Below, piece by piece: positions 34,683 to 45,720 of a stretch of 64,000 nt of DNA (its first letter is position 1; every line of letters begins with the position of its first letter). The notes under the pieces were generated by a model. That model ran no database searches. It saw only the letters and a program-made list of their open reading frames with translations, and was not told where the DNA came from. The stretch lies in NCBI GenBank assembly GCA_002328835.1, contig DCWN01000021.1, positions 3,689 through 67,688 on the forward strand, in the 5' to 3' direction. A program made the position numbers and the translations under genes. The DNA is from Acidobacteria bacterium UBA2161 (GTDB lineage Bacteria > Acidobacteriota > Vicinamibacteria > Vicinamibacterales > UBA823).

Positions 34683-36696
34683 CAGTCTTCCTCCGATGGG
34701 CGCGGGAACTCGTCGACGCCGAACTCGGCCAGGATCGCGCCAGCTAGATCCTCGAGCGACGGGGCCGCGCGCTGTAGCGGCTTGTTGGTCAGGAGAATGC
34801 CCGGCACCGCCTCGTGATCCATGCAGTGGTCGCCGCTCCACGGGTCGAGGTTGTCGATGATTACGTCACCTCGCGGCACCGCGCCGGTCGACGACTCGCT
34901 CGAGCACCGCGTTCCCTTGGCGTACCCGACGACGAGGTCCGGAGCGAGGTGGTCGTATTCGCCGGGCGCGTACACCTCTTCGCGCCGGTAGACCTTCGTG
35001 ATCGCGGGCTGGCCCGAGACCGGATCGACGACGGCGAGCAGCTTGTCGGCGATTTCGGTCATCAGAGCGTCCCGGGCTTCCGGCGCCACGATGCCCTGCC
35101 GCTCGCGTCCCCGCAGGTTGAGGTAGAGCCCGTTCAGGCCGAGGCCGTAGGCGCGCGTCTGCGCCCAGTCGATGTTCGTGAGGAATCCCGGGTCGTTCGC
35201 CATCTGGGCGTTGCGAGGGCGGAGGTAGCCGTTGTCCCGCAGCCAGCCGTTCAGGTGAAACGCGCGGCGCCACGACGTGAACCCGTGGTCCGACATCACG
35301 ATCAGGGTCGTCTCCTGGCCGCTCGCGTCGATCGCGTCGAGGGTCTCGGCGACGATCTCGTCCATCGTCAGGTACAGCCCCTCGACGGCCTCGAGATACT
35401 CGGGGTCGGTCTCGGGGTCGTACTCCGGGTGCTCCGGATCGGTCGTCCGGAACAGCATGTGCGACGTCTGGTCGAGGTTGCCGAAGTAGTAGAACAGCAG
35501 CCCCGCGTCGAACCGACCGAGGACGAGCTGATACTGCCCCCGCACGTCGCCGCCCGCGAGCCTCGACTGCTCCATGAATTCGGCGCGCGTGAAGATCTCC
35601 TCCTGCAACCCGCGCGTCTCCTCGGGCATTCCCTGCGTGTAGAAGCGTCCGGTCGCCTTGGCGAGTTCGGCCGCGTAGGAATCGGGCGTCGAGATCGGCA
35701 GGGCGGGGTCTATCGGGTCGACGTTGGTCGGCGTCACGTAGAGCTGCAGGTCCGGTTCGATCTGGCGCAGGTAGAAGCGGACCATGCCGCGGAGGCTCTG
35801 GAGCGGCAGCAGCTCGAAGTCCACCGCCACCCAGTCGGTCCATTCGCCGACTTCCAGGACACGCTCCTCGTCGCCGGCGACGAGCTTCGCGACCTCGCGC
35901 TCGGGATCGAGGTACAAGGTGAACTCGCTCGTCACCTTCTCGGGCTCGACCAGGAACGGGTTGTCGGGCCCGAGGATCCTCACCTGCACGGCGCCATCCT
36001 CCGGTTCGACGAAGTGGACCTCGGCCGAGGGGATGTCCTTGCTCGCGATGAGCACGTCCGAGGTGTAGAACGAGAACGTGCCGTAGGTGCCGACCAGATC
36101 GGGCGTGCCCATCCCGCTCAGCTCGCGCGTGGCGCTGCCCGAGGGCGGATAGTTGGCCGGCATCCGGATGATGGTCGATTCGATCCCGCGGTCGGCCAGC
36201 ACGTTCCAGAAGGGCTCGCCGCCGCGGAGCAGGTCGACGCTGCCGCCGAGCAGCGGGAACTGATAGTTGCCCACGGTCAGGCTGGTGCCGCCCTCGGCCG
36301 TCTCGGTCGTCGAGAGGTAGGGCAGCATCGTCTCCGGATCGCGGTGGATGAAGTCGAAGATCCCGTGGCCACCCGGGTCGAGCCCGGTCATGAACGTCGA
36401 CCACGCCACCGGACTCTGGGGCGGCACCGTCGTTTCGAGCGGATCGAAGCCGCCGTTGGCGGCCAGCCTGGCGAATGCCGGCATCCGGCCGCGCTCGATC
36501 ATCTGGCGCGTGAACTCGTAGTCCATGCCGTCGAAGCCGAGCACGATCACCCGGGTCCCGGACGGGTCGCCGGCACCGCAGCCAGCGGCCACGAGCCCCA
36601 TGATCATGGCCATGACCATGACGAGGATGCGCAGCGCTGCAGAAGCGAACGTTGTGCCCTTCGGTGTCGTCATCGTCGTCGGTCGTGTCGGCGGTG

Positions 36697-36700
<4 letters not shown>
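34682..36700 (-). CDS. Alkaline-phosphatase-superfamily phosphodiesterase-like lipoprotein
   Basis: 672 residues. The N-terminus has a lipoprotein signal (LVMVMAMIMGLVAAGC). The catalytic domain is of the nucleotide pyrophosphatase/phosphodiesterase type. Metal ligands are seen in VLGFDGMDYE, NLDQTSHMLFR, VMSDHGFTSWRR and WSGDHCMDHEAVPG, and the nucleophile region is PQSPVAWSTFMTG. All needed residues seem present, so the protein is probably an active hydrolase at the cell envelope. GTG 36700 overlaps the stop of the next gene upstream (GTGA). It is a paralogue of that gene product, with the same order of motifs. Substrate unknown; the link to PAPS genes suggests a nucleotide or sulfated/phosphorylated glycan. 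Confidence 0.85.
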
Positions 36701-38892
<2,192 letters not shown>

Positions 38893-38936
38893 CTCGATCT
38901 CTCCCGGGTCTCGCGTCATCGATCACCGACGAACGC

Positions 38937-40730
38937 CTATTCGAGCGCGCCCCGCTCCTTGAGCAGTGCCATGACCTGCGCCCGGACCTCCGCGGCGTCC
39001 CCGCCCGACGCGTGCAGATCGCTCGACAATGGCGGGGTCACCTCGTCGCCGATCCAGACGGTGCCCACCTGTTGCCGGTCCATGGCGGTGAAGATGATGT
39101 CAAGGTCGTGCTGCATCAGCTCGGACGCCGTCACGATGAGAATGAGTCCGGAGTCGAGGAGGATGTTCGAGACTTCGGCCAGGCGCCGGATATCCTCCGC
39201 GTGGTCTTCGTGGCTGCCGCGGATGTCGGCGTCCACGCCGTACAGCACGCTGCCGATCCCCAGAAAGTATACATGGTGCCCGCCCTCGAACAGTTCGGCC
39301 TCGAGGTCGCGGGAGACCTCTTTCCGGAGCGGATCGTTCGATCCGGTGATCACCAGCAGCGTCGCCTTCTGGCCGTAGCGCTCCTCGCGGGCCTGCGCCG
39401 ACACCCGTCCGCGCTGCCACTTCGTGTGGCGCCGCATCACCTGCTCGCGCACCTTCGCCTGCGGATCCTCGAGGGCCTCGCGGACCAGGCCGCCGCCGCT
39501 GATCTCGAAGTCGTCGAGCAGCACGAACCGGCCGGTGAGGATGTTCTCGTCGGCCAGGTCGCAGGCGATCGTCGCGTCGAGCGTCAGGATGCAATCGGCG
39601 ACCTGGTGGCGCTCGATCTGGCCGGCGCCCTCGCGTGTGTCGAGGCTCGAGGCGTCGAGGATGCGGACGACGTCGGTGAGGCGCGCGCGGGTCCGCGCCG
39701 TGCCGAGCTTCAGCACGTAGTCCTTGTTCTGCTGGAGCGGCGTCCGCCCCAGCCAGAACAGGCTCGTCCGGAGGCGCGTCGATACTTGCGGCGCCGGCTG
39801 GGACCTGAGCGCGGCGAGTTCGCCGCGGCGCACGTAGATCTGCTGCGCCAGCGTGAAGCCCGCCGACTGGCCGGCGGCGGGTTCGTCGATGGTCGTGGCA
39901 GGGAACTCCTCGATCGTTTTCACCGTGCTCGACTTGCCCGACGGGTAGAAGACCACCTCGTCGCCGACCTTGATCGACCCCGAATCGACCGTGCCGGCAA
40001 CGATGCGCCGGGTGTCGTCCATCTTGGTGAACTTGTAGACGTCCTGCACCGGCAACCGGAACGGCATCCCGGCCAGCGTCCCCTCGGGGTCGAACGTGTC
40101 CAGGATGTCCAGCGCGGTGGGCCCCGTGAACCACGGCATCGCGGCCGGGGCGGCCGTGATGTTCTCGCCCTGCAGGCCCGAGACCGGCAGGAACGCGCGC
40201 GCCTCGATGTCGATCTCCTTCAGGAAGTGCCGGTACTCCTCGACGACCTGGTCGAACACGTCCTGGCGGTAGCCGACCATGTCCATCTTGTTGACCAGCA
40301 CCGCGATCTGCCGGATGCCGAGCATCGCGAGCATGTAGCCGTGGCGCCGTGAGTTCTCGCGCACGCCCTCGGCGGCGTCGATGACCAGCAGGGCGGCGGA
40401 GGCGTGTGACGCGCCGCTGATCATGTTCTGCAGGAACTCGATGTGGCCCGGCGCGTCGATAATCAGGAAGTCGCGCTTCGCCGTCTTGAAGAAGATGCGC
40501 GCGGCGTCGATCGTGATCCCCTGCGACTGCTCGTCCTTGAGCGCATCGAGCAGGAAGGCGTACTCGAACGGCTTGGCGTTCCGCTCGCAGTAGGCCTGGA
40601 TCATCTCGAGCTTGCCCTGCGGAAGCGAGTCGGTATCCACCAGCAGACGCCCGACGATGGTGCTCTTGCCGTGGTCGACGTGCCCGGCGACGACGAGATT
40701 GAGCCGCTCACGGCCCTTGGGCGCCGTCAC
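38937..40730 (-). CDS. cysN: Sulfate adenylyltransferase large subunit (CysN) with inactive APS-kinase-like domain
   Basis: 597 residues. The GTPase domain is intact: G1 VAGHVDHGKST, G3 DAPGH, G4 NKMD. With CysD it makes adenosine 5'-phosphosulfate (APS) from ATP and sulfate, driven by GTP hydrolysis. The last 160 residues align with APS kinase, but the Walker A is ruined (LLVITGSNDPLRKEV instead of a GLSGSGKST type) and the conserved LDGD reads LGIGS. This is a CysNC fusion whose kinase half is dead. A separate, intact cysC lies two genes upstream. GTG 40730 overlaps the cysD stop codon (GTGA). Confidence 0.92.
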   Translation of the reverse strand: MTAPKGRERLNLVVAGHVDHGKSTIVGRLLVDTDSLPQGKLEMIQAYCERNAKPFEYAFLLDALKDEQSQGITIDAARIFFKTAKRDFLIIDAPGHIEFLQNMISGASHASAALLVIDAAEGVRENSRRHGYMLAMLGIRQIAVLVNKMDMVGYRQDVFDQVVEEYRHFLKEIDIEARAFLPVSGLQGENITAAPAAMPWFTGPTALDILDTFDPEGTLAGMPFRLPVQDVYKFTKMDDTRRIVAGTVDSGSIKVGDEVVFYPSGKSSTVKTIEEFPATTIDEPAAGQSAGFTLAQQIYVRRGELAALRSQPAPQVSTRLRTSLFWLGRTPLQQNKDYVLKLGTARTRARLTDVVRILDASSLDTREGAGQIERHQVADCILTLDATIACDLADENILTGRFVLLDDFEISGGGLVREALEDPQAKVREQVMRRHTKWQRGRVSAQAREERYGQKATLLVITGSNDPLRKEVSRDLEAELFEGGHHVYFLGIGSVLYGVDADIRGSHEDHAEDIRRLAEVSNILLDSGLILIVTASELMQHDLDIIFTAMDRQQVGTVWIGDEVTPPLSSDLHASGGDAAEVRAQVMALLKERGALE

Positions 40731-41608
40731 ATGTAGCCCTTGCGCCGCAGTTCCTCGAGCGTGCCGCGATCCTCGGTGTCCTGCGCGCGGCCCGAGCGCT
40801 CGGCGATGTCCTTGAACTTGCCGGTCTGCAGTTCGGCCACCAGCTCGGCCGGGTTCTTCGCCGTCGAGTCGACCGGGAAGGTGCACGGCCCGCACCCGAG
40901 CGAGCGGTAGCGCTGGCCGGTGCCCTGGTCGTAGTAGAGCGAGACCGTGGGGATCTTCTCGCGATCGATGTAGGCCCAGACGTCGACCTCGCGCCAGTCG
41001 AGGATCGGATGGATCCGGACGTGCGTCCCCGGCTTGAAGTCAGTCTTGTACTGGTTCCAGAACTCGGGCGGCTGATCGCCAAAATCCCAGATGTTTTGTT
41101 GGTCGCGCGGCGAGAAGTACCGCTCCTTCGAGCGCGATCCTTCCTCGTCGGCGCGGATGCCGACGATGACGCCGGTGAACGGCTCCTTGTTGGGATCGGG
41201 GTCGTATGCCTTTGTCGTGTGGTTGAGGCGGTACCGGATCCCCTCGCCGCTCAGCGTGTCGGTCAGGGCCTGGGTCTTCAGGAGACCGCAACACGTGAGG
41301 CGATCGCACGCGCCGTCGGGGTAGGTCTGCTTCGCCTTCAGCGCGGCCTCGTTCTGGCCGTAGATCATCGTGAGATTCCACTCGAGCGCCAGCCGATCCC
41401 GGTACTCGATCATCTCCGGGATCTTGTAGGCCGTGTCGATATGCACGAGCGGGATCGGCACATGGCCGAAGAACGCCTTGCGGGCCAGGTACAGCATGAC
41501 GGTACTGTCCTTGCCGATCGACCAGAGCATCGCCAGATTGCCGATGCAGCTGTAGGCCTCGCGGAAGATGTGGATGCTACGGCTCTCGAGCTGGTCCAGA
41601 TGGTCCAT
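40727..41608 (-). CDS. cysD: Sulfate adenylyltransferase small subunit
   Basis: 293 residues. It is the catalytic subunit that adenylates sulfate to APS, with CysN. The PP-loop is LWSIGKDSTVM (the usual SGGKDS with Ile in place of Gly), followed by PLVHIDTAYKIPEM, CDRLTCCGLLKT and the SLGCGPCTFPV motif near the C-terminus. Length and motif order are typical. It is coupled to cysN by a four-base overlap and follows cysC by 8 bp. Confidence 0.95.
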   Translation of the reverse strand: MDHLDQLESRSIHIFREAYSCIGNLAMLWSIGKDSTVMLYLARKAFFGHVPIPLVHIDTAYKIPEMIEYRDRLALEWNLTMIYGQNEAALKAKQTYPDGACDRLTCCGLLKTQALTDTLSGEGIRYRLNHTTKAYDPDPNKEPFTGVIVGIRADEEGSRSKERYFSPRDQQNIWDFGDQPPEFWNQYKTDFKPGTHVRIHPILDWREVDVWAYIDREKIPTVSLYYDQGTGQRYRSLGCGPCTFPVDSTAKNPAELVAELQTGKFKDIAERSGRAQDTEDRGTLEELRRKGYM

Positions 41609-41616
41609 GTCAGTGC

Positions 41617-42360
41617 CTAGGGCAGCGCGCCCACGGCGTGCTGCTCGAGATACTCGGTCACCTGATCGGTGGCATCGTCGAGCGACACGCGCGATGTGTC
41701 GATCGTGATCTCGGCCCGCGTCGGCGCCTCATAGGGATCATCGATGCCTGTGAACTGCGTGATCTCGCCGCGGCGCGCCTTCGCGTAGAGTCCCTTCACG
41801 TCGCGCTCTTCGCAGACCGCGAGCGGAGTCGAGACGAAGATCTCGACGAACCGATCGCAGAGGCCGCGGACGAAATCGCGCGTCTCGGCGTAGGGCGAGA
41901 TGAACGCCGCGATGACCAGCACGCCGTTTCGCTCGAGCGTGCTGGCCAGGTGGCCGACCCGCTTCACGTGCAGGTCGCGCTCGGCCTTCGAGAAGCCGGT
42001 CGTCGGAAAGATGTCGCGGATCGTGTCGCCGTCGAGGTACTCCACCTTGTGGCCCCGGCGCTCGAGGTCGCCGTAGACCCGCTGCGCGATCGTGCTCTTG
42101 CCCGAGCCCGAGAGACCGGTGAACCAGAGGACCGCCGGCGTGGGGCCGGGAGCGGCCGCCCGCCCCGACATTGCTCGTTCCGCCCAGGCGCGCTCGTGCA
42201 GCGGCCAGAGCGCGATCTTGACGATCGCGTCGAGGGCGCCGACCATGAGCGACAGGCCGACATCGCGGGTCAGCGCGTAGACGAGCGCGGCGGTACTGAC
42301 GGTCGCGACAGCCCGCCAGGAGATGGCCCGGGAGCGCGACGGCGGCGTCTGAACGAACAT
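41617..42360 (-). CDS. cysC: APS kinase with N-terminal DUF2061 membrane domain
   Basis: 247 residues. The C-terminal 175 residues form an intact APS kinase: Walker A LWFTGLSGSGKSTIAQ, VEYLDGDTIRD, FISPYAETRD and VKGLYAKARRGEI. It phosphorylates APS to PAPS, the donor for sulfotransferases. The first 65 residues are a DUF2061-type segment (ISWRAVATVSTAALVYALTR, then HERAWAERA) with two hydrophobic stretches, so the kinase should be membrane-bound. ATG 42360 shares its base with the stop of cysQ (TGATG); a TTG one codon earlier is less likely. The membrane anchor would bring PAPS production close to envelope sulfotransferases. Confidence 0.93.
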   Translation of the reverse strand: MFVQTPPSRSRAISWRAVATVSTAALVYALTRDVGLSLMVGALDAIVKIALWPLHERAWAERAMSGRAAAPGPTPAVLWFTGLSGSGKSTIAQRVYGDLERRGHKVEYLDGDTIRDIFPTTGFSKAERDLHVKRVGHLASTLERNGVLVIAAFISPYAETRDFVRGLCDRFVEIFVSTPLAVCEERDVKGLYAKARRGEITQFTGIDDPYEAPTRAEITIDTSRVSLDDATDQVTEYLEQHAVGALP

Positions 42361-43160
42361 CAACTCGATGAGGGAAGCGTGAACGTGCCGGGCTCCAGCC
42401 CGATGACGAACCCGTCTTGCCGTAGCAGGGGGCTATTATATCGCAGCGAGACCGGGTGCGCCCCGCCCCGCTTCGAGTGCCGGTAGACGCAGTCGCCGGC
42501 CGCCACGTCCCACTCCATCGTTCGGCCGAGCCGCGGGTAGATGTCGGCCGAGCCCTCCGCCAGCAGGCAGAACTTCAGCGAGCTGCCGGCCGCGACCCGC
42601 GCCTTGACCCGGTAGTCCTTCAGGAACGCTTCCATGTGGGGGCTCGGATGCGACCGGCTCTCGGCGATGACCAGTTCGCCGGCCGGATCGGGGAAGGTCG
42701 AGAAGAGCTGTTCGGGCGCCGCGTCGCCGGCCTGTTTCCAGGTGCCGCGCCCGGCTTCGGCGCAGTACATGACGTCGAGCGGCGGCACGTAGACGACGCC
42801 GAGCACCGGGATCCCGCCGTCGATGAGCGCGATGTTGACTGTGAACTCGTCCGTGCCTCTGACGAATTCCTTCGTGCCATCGAGTGGATCCACCAGCCAG
42901 AACCGCTGCCAGTCGCGGCGAGTCTCGTAGAGGGGGATCGCGCTCTCCTCCGAGATGCACGGGATCGACCCGTCGAGCCGCTCGAGTGCCGCCCGGATTT
43001 GCGCGTCGGCTTCGCGATCGGCCGCGGTCACCGGTGTGCCGTCGACCTTGGCATCGACCGACAGGTCGCCCGACTTGTAGTAGCGGAGGATCGTAGCGCC
43101 CGCCTCGCGTGCGATCGTGCAGATGTCGCTCAACATGTCGAGGTCCTGAGCTATTATCAT
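42360..43160 (-). CDS. cysQ: 3'(2'),5'-bisphosphate nucleotidase
   Basis: 266 residues. It removes the 3'-phosphate of PAP, the by-product of sulfotransferases, or of PAPS. The inositol-monophosphatase-fold motifs are present: PVTAADREAD, CISEESAIP, WLVDPLDGTKEF (metal site), and near the end GRTMEWDVAAGD. It is the first gene of the train cysQ-cysC-cysD-cysN and lies divergent from a polysaccharide deacetylase gene. The ATG at 43160 was chosen from the family's usual N-terminus; the start codons of the two divergent genes are only 26 bp apart. Confidence 0.92.
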   Translation of the reverse strand: MIIAQDLDMLSDICTIAREAGATILRYYKSGDLSVDAKVDGTPVTAADREADAQIRAALERLDGSIPCISEESAIPLYETRRDWQRFWLVDPLDGTKEFVRGTDEFTVNIALIDGGIPVLGVVYVPPLDVMYCAEAGRGTWKQAGDAAPEQLFSTFPDPAGELVIAESRSHPSPHMEAFLKDYRVKARVAAGSSLKFCLLAEGSADIYPRLGRTMEWDVAAGDCVYRHSKRGGAHPVSLRYNSPLLRQDGFVIGLEPGTFTLPSSS

Positions 43161-43190
43161 CGCATGATGTCGATTCTCGAGGGGTGGTGA
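43149..43190 (+). repeat. Copy A of sulfotransferase 5'-end repeat (promoter plus start)
   Basis: The sequence GCTATTATCATCGCATGATG and the next 20 bases match the upstream and start region of the sulfotransferase gene at 44779-44820 and of its pseudogene at 46443-46486. It includes a TATTAT box six bases before an ATG. Here the reading frame from ATG 43164 ends after eight codons (MMSILEGW), with the TGA overlapping the GTG at 43187 that may start the deacetylase. It is probably the scar of an insertion or recombination. Confidence 0.55.
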
Positions 43191-44099
43191 ACCACTCTTC
43201 CTGCCGCAGGTCCGGAGCGGAACCCGAACACACCTTGTCGATCGACGTCGACGATCAGGTGGTTGCGGCTTTCCAGTTGCGTGGACAGCCGCTCCCACGG
43301 GGTTACCGGCCGAAACTGCGCCGCGACATCGATCGAACGCTGCGGATCCTGTCTGAGATCGGCGCTCGCGCGACGTTCTTCGTCAACGCCCAGTACTGCG
43401 ACGGCCGGGATGACCTCTTTGAGAGCATCGTGGCACAGGGCATGCGCTGGCTTCACATGGCTTCGAACATCGTGACGTGCGAGCGATGTCCGTGCCAGAG
43501 TTCAGGGCAGACGTGTCGCGGTCGCTGGCGACGTTGAGCCGCTATCAACGTCGCATCCTCGGGTATCGACCACCGGGATTCACGATGCCGTACTCTGCGG
43601 AGTACTTCCGTATCCTCGAAGACCTGGGCTTCAGCTATGTTTCCAGCGGCGCCGGCCTCAATCGTGGCGGCGTGCCTGACGCGGCCGGCCCGGTAGCGAT
43701 CCATCCAGGTCTCTGGCACGTCCCGATCTCGACGACGCGTCTGTTCGGCACGGGTCTGAAGTTCCCGATCGGCTACTGCGTCATCTCACGGCTGCTGCCG
43801 CAGTCGCTCTATCTCTGGAGCGTCGATCGATGGGTACGCGAGCGGCGGTTCTTTCACTACTATGCCCATACGTTCGAAATTGCGGGCTGGAGACTGGCAG
43901 GTATCCGCCGACGCGGACGTTGATACCGGCGTTGTATCGTCTCCGGTGTCGTAACAGGGAGGACCTGTACCGCGCGATCGCCCGCCGCGTCCGTTTTACG
44001 CCGATTGAGGCAGCCCTGAAGGAGCCGATGCGGAGTAGCGAGGTGCGGGACGATGGCGACCACGGCGAGTCACAGACACGGGGGCTAGGCTCTTCATGA
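43187..44099 (+). pseudogene. Polysaccharide deacetylase gene with two frameshifts
   Basis: Three frames joined give one coherent protein of about 304 residues. Part 1 (from GTG 43187) has LSIDVDDQVVAAFQ with the metal-binding Asp pair and ATFFVNAQYC. After a one-base loss near 43440 the next frame reads HALASHGFEHRDVRAMS with the metal His pair, then GYRPPGFTMPYS (catalytic Arg motif). After a second one-base loss near 43900 the frame continues YPPTRTLIPALYRLRC to the TGA at 44097-44099, which overlaps the methyltransferase start (ATGA). The whole matches NodB-type deacetylases of exopolysaccharide loci, which remove N-acetyl groups from sugars. Either a recent pseudogene or two sequence errors beside G runs. 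Confidence 0.75.
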
Positions 44100-44734
44100 G
44101 CCCGAAAGTTGATAATCGCTGGCTCTCCGAGGCGCTGGCCTTCGACCGATTGTACGCAAGGACTGCCTTCGAGAGCCGTATTCCGATCCTCGGCGACATG
44201 CAGAGGCGCCGGCTCGAAGACCGCCTGCGGCAGGCGCTGGCCTTCGTCGAGACCTGCGGCGCGGCCCGTCTTCTCGACATTGGTTGCGGCTCGGGCCGCT
44301 TTGCCTTGGAGGCTGCTCGCCGAGGGGTGACGGTGATCGGCTACGACATCTCCGAGGAGGCGATTGCCAGGGCCAAGGTGCTGGCGGAACGTGCCGGCGT
44401 GCAGGATCGCTGCTTATTCGAATGTGTCGACATCACGGCCGTGGAGTTCCCGCCCGCCGATGCGTGGTTCGACCTCGGCTGCCTGCAATATGTCGAGCGG
44501 ACCGAGGATGTCTTGCAGGCTCTTAGTCATGTGCCCGGGGTGTTTTCCTGTCTCCCGCGTCGTGGCCATGCCCTGAATCTTCTACGCTACGTATATCGCA
44601 CGGTGTTGAAGGGGTCGGCCTTTCGAACTTTCTCGGAGTCGGAGTTGCGCCGATTGTTGGCAGCCTGGGAGCCGGTCGACATCGAGGCCGACGGCAACCG
44701 CTTCTGGATCACCAGACCCTGCAGTGACGTCTGA
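44096..44734 (+). CDS. Class I SAM-dependent methyltransferase
   Basis: 212 residues. Motif I is RLLDIGCGSGRFALEAA (about residues 60-76), followed by VIGYDISEEAI and a later ADAWFDLGCLQYVE. The first 55 residues (WLSEALAFDRLYARTAFESR) resemble those of methyltransferases in surface-glycan loci. It overlaps the deacetylase frame by ATGA. Substrate unknown, probably a sugar or lipid intermediate. Confidence 0.8.
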   Translation: MSPKVDNRWLSEALAFDRLYARTAFESRIPILGDMQRRRLEDRLRQALAFVETCGAARLLDIGCGSGRFALEAARRGVTVIGYDISEEAIARAKVLAERAGVQDRCLFECVDITAVEFPPADAWFDLGCLQYVERTEDVLQALSHVPGVFSCLPRRGHALNLLRYVYRTVLKGSAFRTFSESELRRLLAAWEPVDIEADGNRFWITRPCSDV

Positions 44735-44778
44735 CTTGACGTCGACTGCGAGGTCACCGACGTGTGGTGGCGGCGGCC

Positions 44779-44820
44779 TGGGCTATCATCTCGGTATGAT
44801 GTCGTTTATCGATGGGCTCT
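44779..44820 (+). repeat. Copy B of sulfotransferase 5'-end repeat, functional promoter
   Basis: Upstream and start region of the intact sulfotransferase gene. TATCAT (44784-44789) lies six bases before ATG 44796, with no ribosome binding site, so the message may be leaderless. Similar sequence occurs at 43149-43190 and 46443-46486. Confidence 0.55.
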
Positions 44821-45413
44821 ATCGCAAGCTTCGGTTCGGAAAGCCGATTATTGTTGTCTCCGGTCTGCCGCGCTCCGGAACGTCGATGGCCATGAAGATG
44901 CTCGAAGCCGGCGGCGTGCCGATCGTCACCGACGGCAAGCGGACCGCCGACGAGAGCAATCCGAAGGGCTACTACGAATTCGAACCCGTCATGCGGCTAC
45001 ACGAGGATCCCGACAAGCGGTGGCTTACCGACGTCCGGGGCAAGGCGGTCAAGATCATCTCGTTCCTCCTGCCTAGCCTGCCCGAGGCGCACCACTACAA
45101 GGTCGTTTTCATGCATCGGGATCTGCGGGAAGTCATGGCTTCTCAGAGCAAGATGCTCGCGAAGCGCGGCGAAGAGCCGGGGGCGAACGCTGACGGCGAC
45201 ACGCTGATTGCGTCCTATAGAAAGGATGTCGAGAAGACCAAACGGCTGCTCGCCCGCCGACCCTGCTTCGACGTCCTCGACGTCGACTACAAGGCCGTCC
45301 TCGAGGATGCGGCCGGTGAGGCGGCGCGGATCGCGGCGTTCATTGGGGGACTCGACGCCGACGCCATGGAGGCCGTGGTCGACCAGCAGCTGTATCGGAA
45401 CCGGCGGAGCTGA
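44796..45413 (+). CDS. PAPS-dependent sulfotransferase family protein
   Basis: 205 residues (ATG 44796; ATG 44799 also possible). The 5'-phosphosulfate-binding loop is VVSGLPRSGTSMAMKMLE (about residues 22-39). The second PAPS contact is in the YKVVFMHRDLREVMASQSKM block (R and S). The family transfers sulfate from PAPS to hydroxyl or amino groups of carbohydrates or other acceptors. The PAPS-making genes start 1.6 kb away on the other strand. A broken copy of this gene lies at 46464-46948. The protein is short but appears complete by comparison with that copy. Confidence 0.8.
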   Translation: MMSFIDGLYRKLRFGKPIIVVSGLPRSGTSMAMKMLEAGGVPIVTDGKRTADESNPKGYYEFEPVMRLHEDPDKRWLTDVRGKAVKIISFLLPSLPEAHHYKVVFMHRDLREVMASQSKMLAKRGEEPGANADGDTLIASYRKDVEKTKRLLARRPCFDVLDVDYKAVLEDAAGEAARIAAFIGGLDADAMEAVVDQQLYRNRRS

Positions 45414-45460
45414 ACCAACCGGCTGTCGGGCTGCTGGCCGGAACGAGCTTTCAACCCGGA

Positions 45461-45640
45461 ATGATCTGGTATCGAACGAGCTACGAGGACGATCCGTACC
45501 GGGAAGTCTGGTTCATGCGTTCGTCGCACGCGGGAGGGTTGGCCTGCTGCTCAGGAAATGACCGTCTCCACATCCCACATCCAGAATGGATTGCGGCCGC
45601 AGTCCGTGAATCTGGTCTATGGCATCGACAAGTAGGTTAG
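45461..45640 (+). CDS. Possible small protein or gene remnant
   Basis: 59 residues from ATG 45461 to TAG 45638-45640. The composition looks coding (MIWYRTSYEDDPYREVW, then HIPHPEWIAAAVRESGLW), unlike random GC-rich frames, and the frame is open upstream back to the end of the sulfotransferase gene. I do not recognise it. It is either a small gene or the last part of a gene whose front was lost. The rest of the space between 45414 and 45720 shows nothing. Confidence 0.35.
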   Translation: MIWYRTSYEDDPYREVWFMRSSHAGGLACCSGNDRLHIPHPEWIAAAVRESGLWHRQVG

Positions 45641-45720
45641 GTACTGAAGGCCCCAATCCATTCGCCGTCCGAGCCTGGGCGTATTCTCGGCGACGAAGTG
45701 GGGAGGTGATGGTAGCCGGA

